Assembly (NCBI GenBank): GCA_027625915.1
Contig: JANTQA010000032.1
Span: forward strand, 62,001-126,000
Direction: 5' to 3'
Origin: Anaeramoeba flamelloides
Lineage: Eukaryota; Metamonada; Anaeramoebidae
DNA length: 64,000 nt
Shown one piece after another: positions 58,835 to 64,000 of the stretch. A model generated the notes under the pieces. It did not search any database. It had not been told where the DNA came from and saw nothing but the letters and a program-made list of their open reading frames with translations. The translations under genes were made by a program, and so were the position numbers. Within the stretch, counting starts at the first letter, position 1. Each line of letters starts with the position of its first letter.

Positions 58835-60200
58835 AAATTATTGTAATTTTTTTTAAAATTGGCTTTTACTTTTTTGAAGTTTTCTTTTAGATGTTCTCTT
58901 TTTCTATCCAATTTCCTAAATATTTTTTTTTGGATTATCGATTTGATTTTAAGGTTTTATCAATATTTATTTTAATTTCAAATTCTTGAATAATTTTATA
59001 TATCGATAGTTATTTTTTGCTAATTTCTGGAATTGGTCCTTCAATTATTAAAATTAAGCCATCTGCAAACATTTGAACATATTGGACTAAACCATTTATT
59101 TTTTCAATAAAAAAAAATGACTGATAAATCCAAACATCAAAGGAGAAGGAGGATCTCCTTGATAAACTCTGATCTCTTCTTTTTTATAATATTTTTTAAC
59201 TAACTTTTATTTTTTTGATTTTTAATCTATTTATTAAGTAAATAGTTAACTAAAATACAACTAATCGAATCAAAACCAAATGAAATTCAATTCTTACTAC
59301 AAACAATTCCATATTTTTATATCTATTTTTGAGTTTTTTGAGTTCATATTATAATTAATACTGCTATTCTAGTATCTATTATTTTTAAAAAAAAACAAAT
59401 TGAAAATATGAAACTAGATTCCAAGAATTTTTTTATAACTGATAATATATCTATCGTATTTTTACTCCACCTGTTTCAAGATACTTGTTGTCAAGTGCCT
59501 AGCTTTTTTTTAATTTTAGTCATGTAAATGATATAATATTTTTTTACTTTAATATTTAATTATTTTTCTTCTTCTTCTCTTTTTTCTTTAGTAAATTTTC
59601 TTTGATTACTCCTTTCTCACCATAAATATAATAAAATAACATTCCAAGAATTTTCAATTCCCGTATAAATAAGTTTTTTTTAAAAAAATAGTTATTGTAT
59701 TATTAATTGAGATTGACCTATAATTTAAAGGTATTCCTTCATCCCCAGCTTAGTGAATCAATAAAATATTTCTTTCTTTTATAAAATATCTGATTTCTTT
59801 AATTGGATTATCAATCCAATATAATAGTATTTTTTGAATATTTTTTAAAAAGTAAATATATTCTTTTTCATTATTTTTTTTCGGTCTAATTTATAAAATT
59901 GAATTTTATCACAAACTTAACTTTTTTTTTTTTTGATATTTAATTATTTTATAAATATTTTCTTGTGAAAAAATTTCCATAATATCCATTGACTTAAAGT
60001 CTACAAATTTTTAAAAATAATGATCATTAATTATTTTTATTATTTTTATTTCAGGTTTTCGGCTAATTTCTTTACAGTAATCGAAAAAAGTACTTTTTAA
60101 ATTTTTATTTTTTAAAATAATTTTTTTTTGAAGACTTTCCGATTTTATTTATTAATTTCCAATATCTTCGATTATTTTCAGATTCAATATTGATTTGAAT

Positions 60201-61716
60201 TATTAATGTATACCATTTTTTTAATTCATTTTTTTAATTTTTTGAATTAATTTATTGCCCATAAATGTGTTTTTGATTTATTAAATAATTTAATCTTCAA
60301 AGAAAAAATAATGGATATTTTTTAAGTTATATTTTGGAAATAGTCGAGATTAAAAATTATTTGAATTGTTCCAAAATGAATAAATTGATTAGATGATGCT
60401 AAGCTCATCATTTTCATAAGCCGTAATACAAATAACAAAAAAAATAAAAATATCTGATCAAGAAGTTATTTTATTTTATTTCAAATACACTAAAATGCCA
60501 AAAAATATCTATTAACAGAATCTATAACCCGCGTCACATGTTAAAATCAATTTTCTCTTTCCTCTTGTCCAAATATCTCATCTATTTTTATATTAAATTT
60601 TATTCACAATAATGATAATGGACTCATTTATTTGTTTCGAAAAAACAAGAATTTGGAATTATTTTTGTTTAAAATAATTTAAGATTTTTTTCTATTTTGA
60701 AGGAAAATTGATATATTTCTAATTCAAAATGATGTGGAAAATATTAAATAATTTGTTTTTTTTTGATAAATATTTTAAAAACTTAATCATTTGTTTTTTT
60801 GAATTTCCTTTATAATGAAAAAACTTTAAAAGAGTATTATGGTATTTATAAGTATTTATTTTCATTTATATTGAATATTAGATTCATATGCCTTCGATAA
60901 AAAAACACAATCTCTTTAATTTAGAGGATACTGATGAGCTGTTCAGAAAAATGAATACAAAAGAAATTTATAACATCACGATAGAATATTTTCTGACTAA
61001 AATGAAACAGCATTCTATAAGAAAAAATGAACTAAAATCTAAGTCTAAATAGCAAGCCATTCAACTCAACGGAACAAATATCCTCTCAATACAACTAATA
61101 TTTTTATATCTTAATTTTTATATCTTAATTTTTTTTCCACTCTTTATTTTTTAATCTTTTTTTTTATTCTCTTCTTTTTTTTTTTTTTTACAGAAAACTA
61201 AATTGAGTTTAAAATACTTCTAATGACTGTAATTAAAAGATTCTTTTGACTACTCTTTGAATTAAGAGTCACAAATTTAGTCACTTTAAAACTCTCTCTT
61301 AAACATATTAAGAGCTCCTGAGCACTTAATCCTTACCAATAAAGCCAATCTCTTTAATTTATAGCCCATGTATACAAAGTTAGTACCATTTATTTTAACA
61401 ACTCTAAACACTTTAAAGGTATTTTTTTTTTTTTTTATTTTTGTTAATGAGAGTTTAATTTACAAAAAATTCTAAATTGTGAAAAAAAAAAAAAATAAAG
61501 TAAACAACGAAAAATTAACTAAAATAAAATCTAAAATAAAAAAAAAAAAAAATGAGTCACATGATATTTTTCAAAAGAAGAATTAATTTGAATTTATAAT
61601 TGATTATTTAAAATTCAAAAACAAAAAACAAAATAAAAATATTCAGGCTAATTTTCAATAAAAACTAATAAAGAGTAAATTAAAGAAAATAAATAAAAAT
61701 GAAATAAAAAAGAAAT
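60201..61716. other. intergenic, with one dispersed repeat
   Basis: AT-rich. Apart from the repeat at 60890-61350, nothing recognisable. The stretch next to the LINE may contain more of its 5' region, too decayed to call. Confidence 0.4.
60890..61350 (+). repeat. decayed multicopy sequence, pair with 31340-32230
   Basis: A short frame, LEDTDELFRKMNTKEI then EYFLTKMKQHSIRKNELK and a stop (60922-61050), matches the tail of the frame remnant at 31800-31910. The sequence after it also matches: AAATTGAGTTTAAAATACTT, and CACAAATTTAGTCACTTTAA. Only the 3' part of the unit is present. Confidence 0.5.
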
Positions 61717-64000
61717 TTAATTATTCAGAACACCAATACCATCCACTCGCCCCATAAATGTAAATCCATCAAAAGCTTCTTCATTAACTTTACCAATAAC
61801 GCTAACTTTAACTAAAGAATCTTCAACTTTTTCTTCTGTGAATTCTAGATCAAAGTTACCAACATCTGTGATATCCTCGATTTTTGGTATAAAAATTGGG
61901 GTATATTCCCGATTATAGACCTTTTTCCAATTTATATCATTAAAGAATGGATGTTTTTGAATTTGTTCAAAACCCTTCACACCCAATCTCGTAAGTGGGT
62001 TGCGATCTAACAATTTTTCAATTAAATCTCTCGCTTCATCTTCGATATAAAATGGAATTTTTAATTTTTCTCGAACAATCATTTCAAAAACTTCTTCAAT
62101 ATCTTCAGAATAAAATGGAGGTGAACCAGTAAGCATTTCATATAGAAGGATACCTATGTTGAGGAAAATGGAATCCAAAAATAAATAAATATAATATTTG
62201 AAATTGGAAAAGTTATTTAAGGATATTTAGATTTTTCTTTTTAAATTTTTCTCATTAAAAATGAAGTAATAAAGTTTTATAAATTATAAATAATTACCTA
62301 ATGACCACCAATCAACAATTTCATCATAGGGAGTATCCAAAATGATTTCTGGTGCCAAGTATTCTGGTGTGCCACAGAAAGTACTAGTTTTTCCACCAAA
62401 TTTTTTATTCAAATCTGTTTTTACTAAACCAAAATCTGTAATTTTAATATGCCCTTCTTGATCTAATAATACATTTTCAGGCTTTAGATCTCTATACACA
62501 ACATCCATTTTATGTAAATGGTCAAGTGCTAACATGATTTCAGCAATATACAATTTTGCTCGATCTTGGGGCAATTTCCCCTCTTCACTAATCCTTGTAA
62601 ACAATTCACCGCCTGGAGCATAATCTAATGCCATATATAATTTTTCTGTCGTTTGGAACGAATAATGTAAACCAACTAAAAATGGGTGTCTTACTCTCAT
62701 TAGTACATCCCTTTCAGACATTGTGTGAAGTATCTGCTGATGATCAGCTAACATCCCTTTTTGTAAACTCTTCATTGCATATATCTTTTTTGTATCTTTT
62801 TTTTTGACTAACATAACCTTTTTTAGAATTTATTGTGTTTAATTGTTAACATTAATTGGTGAGTTTTTAATAGTTTGGAGAAGAGTTAGTTTTGTGAAAA
62901 AAAAAAAAAAATTATAATAAGGTTCAGAAATTTTTAAAAATGTTGTGCTTTTTTTAATGGACTTTTTTTTTTTGGCCTTTTTTTTTTTTTCCTTTTTTTA
63001 ACCCAAACTCTGAAGAGAAACTTTTTCGATTAAAATGTATTAAAAACTCAGAAAATTAGTTGATTTTCAATATATTCTTTTTTTCGAAGTAGTGTTATTT
63101 GATTTTGAAAAAAGAAATTTTCATAAATTTCTATCATATATTTTTGAGAATTTAACTCTTCAAAGAAAATAATTTTTTTTTTGATGAGATCTTGAATTTA
63201 TTTTTGAAATAAACTTTTTTTTTTATTATTATTTTAAAAGGAGAATATTAATTCCCTTTTGCGACACAAAAACTTTTTATTGTTTTACAAGATAAATGTT
63301 TAACATCTATAACTTGCAAAATTTGAACTATACATAATATAGTATCCATCTTGAAACCACATCACTGAGTTTTTGACAATTCATATGCTCCACTTACAAA
63401 AAATTCTTTATTTGATTATTTATGAAATTAAAAGAAACTCTTAGATCAATTTGAAAAAAAAAACAAAAACAATTTCAAGTTTCGAGAAGATAAACAATTT
63501 CTTTTTGAGCTGTCAAAAAAATATGTTCATTTTACAAAAAAAATAATATTAAAAAATAAATCTTCAGTAAAACAACGAATTGAAAATTGTTAATTGTTCG
63601 AAAATTAGTAAAACTTGAAAAACCATTAACCAAAAAATTTTCAACTTTATTTTTTAACTTAATAATGGTTTTTTTGTAAAAAAATTATTAAGCGAAAAAA
63701 ATTAATTATTTTTATAAAAAAAAATTTTTGATCAAAAAAAACTGGAACTTTTTAAAGATCAAATTCTAATATTTTTTTGTGACTTTTCTTTGTGTGTGTG
63801 ATTAAAATTAATTTTGTTCCTTTCAAATTGGAATAAGAAATATAAGAATTTAAAAAGGTTGTATTAAAATAATATTAATTTAAAAATCTTTAGACTTACT
63901 TTTCCGTATGTTCCCCTTCCAATAACAGAAAGAAGTTTGAAATCTTCTAAAGAGACCTTGTCTACTTTAAAACGTTTTGTGGTGTTTGTAATAGCCTCCA
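61717..64000 (-). CDS. AGC-family protein kinase (5' end off the window)
   Basis: Three exons, 64000-63900 (partial), 62817-62298 and 61717-62153 read downward, with introns of 1082 and 144 nt in phases 0 and 1. The visible product is about 352 residues. The glycine loop GRGTYGKV crosses intron 1, and the catalytic lysine is in YAMKSL. The catalytic loop is YRDLKPENVLLD, then DFG. The T-loop TFCGTPEYLAPEI and APE complete a fully equipped kinase. The C-terminal AGC extension ends with the hydrophobic motif AFDGFTF (F-x-x-F-T-F), the Akt/S6K/SGK pattern, so activation by PDK1 at the T-loop threonine and by a TORC2/TORC1-type kinase at the hydrophobic motif is expected. Any PH or other regulatory domain would lie beyond the right edge. 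The acidic DVGNFDLEFTEE segment is the turn-motif region. Confidence 0.93.

Larger units (their letters stand above)
57650..60200 (-). mobile_element. decayed LINE, copy C
   Basis: Reading right to left on the minus strand, reverse-transcriptase blocks occur in family order. A GDEGIPLNYRSISI block at about 59710-59750 equals the PLNYRPISL region. Motif B RVYQGDPPSPLMFGFIS lies near 59125-59170. The catalytic block is YVQMFADGLILIIEG (FADG at 59058-59069), where the second catalytic aspartate is glycine. Then follow SICISQLFYGLGFF (58365-58405) and a CNLC-like tail near 57660. Many stops. It is interrupted by a SINE (58456-58834) and hairpin modules (57778-57975). Confidence 0.7.

Noticed and set aside
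1-64000. CRISPR arrays, bacterial operons, attachment sites
   Set aside because: No regularly spaced direct repeats and all identified genes are eukaryotic with spliceosomal introns.

Overview
The window looks like nuclear DNA of a free-living amoeboid protist with a very AT-rich genome. Non-coding DNA is about three quarters or more A/T with long homopolymer runs, spliceosomal introns begin GTAAGT/GTAAAT and end AG, and the genes are typical eukaryotic trafficking and small-GTPase genes. The RCC1-BTB protein, with an RCC1 propeller followed by a degenerate and then a better BTB domain, together with the density of Ras-type genes, fits Anaeramoebae. That taxonomic assignment is an inference from architecture, not a database result.

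Layout: (i) 1-2.6 kb, an unresolved left edge and the first exon of an actin-related protein (minus). (ii) 4.1-11.5 kb, one five-exon minus-strand gene that I assembled from splice sites. It encodes a 903-residue CAP-Gly / coiled-coil / RasGEF protein, and two of its introns exceed 2 kb and hold transposon debris. (iii) 14.8-16.7 kb, an intronless RCC1-BTB gene (minus) ending in a CaaX-like tetrapeptide. (iv) 17-21 kb, a cluster of short terminal-inverted-repeat elements. (v) 22.1-24.7 kb, SEC23 (plus). (vi) 25-26.6 kb, a decayed LINE. (vii) 28.5-31.3 kb, two poorly characterised plus-strand genes. (viii) 34.8-40.6 kb, a RING-H2 ubiquitin ligase (minus) split by a 4.6 kb intron. (ix) 40.6-49.3 kb, a stretch with no recognisable gene but several repeats. 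(x) tRNA-Leu(UAA) at 49.35 kb. (xi) 51.1-56.5 kb, a Ras GTPase (plus) whose second intron is 4.7 kb and contains a giant foldback element. (xii) 57.2-60.2 kb, a decayed LINE carrying a SINE, a palindromic MITE and hairpin modules. (xiii) 61.7-64.0 kb, the C-terminal part of an AGC kinase (minus), cut by the window edge.

Functionally, the window mixes Ras-family signalling (RasGEF, Ras, RCC1-BTB, AGC kinase), COPII secretion (Sec23) and ubiquitylation (RING). There is no sign of operon-like coupling. Signalling genes carry multi-kilobase introns that have accumulated elements, while SEC23 and RCC1-BTB are nearly intronless and contain internal GC-rich islands.

The most interesting items are the CAP-Gly/RasGEF fusion, a set of modular hairpin repeats linked to a 10-bp GAGTGCCGTA unit and repeatedly associated with one LINE family, and a nested record of transposition: SINE in LINE, MITE in foldback in intron, MITE in microsatellite.
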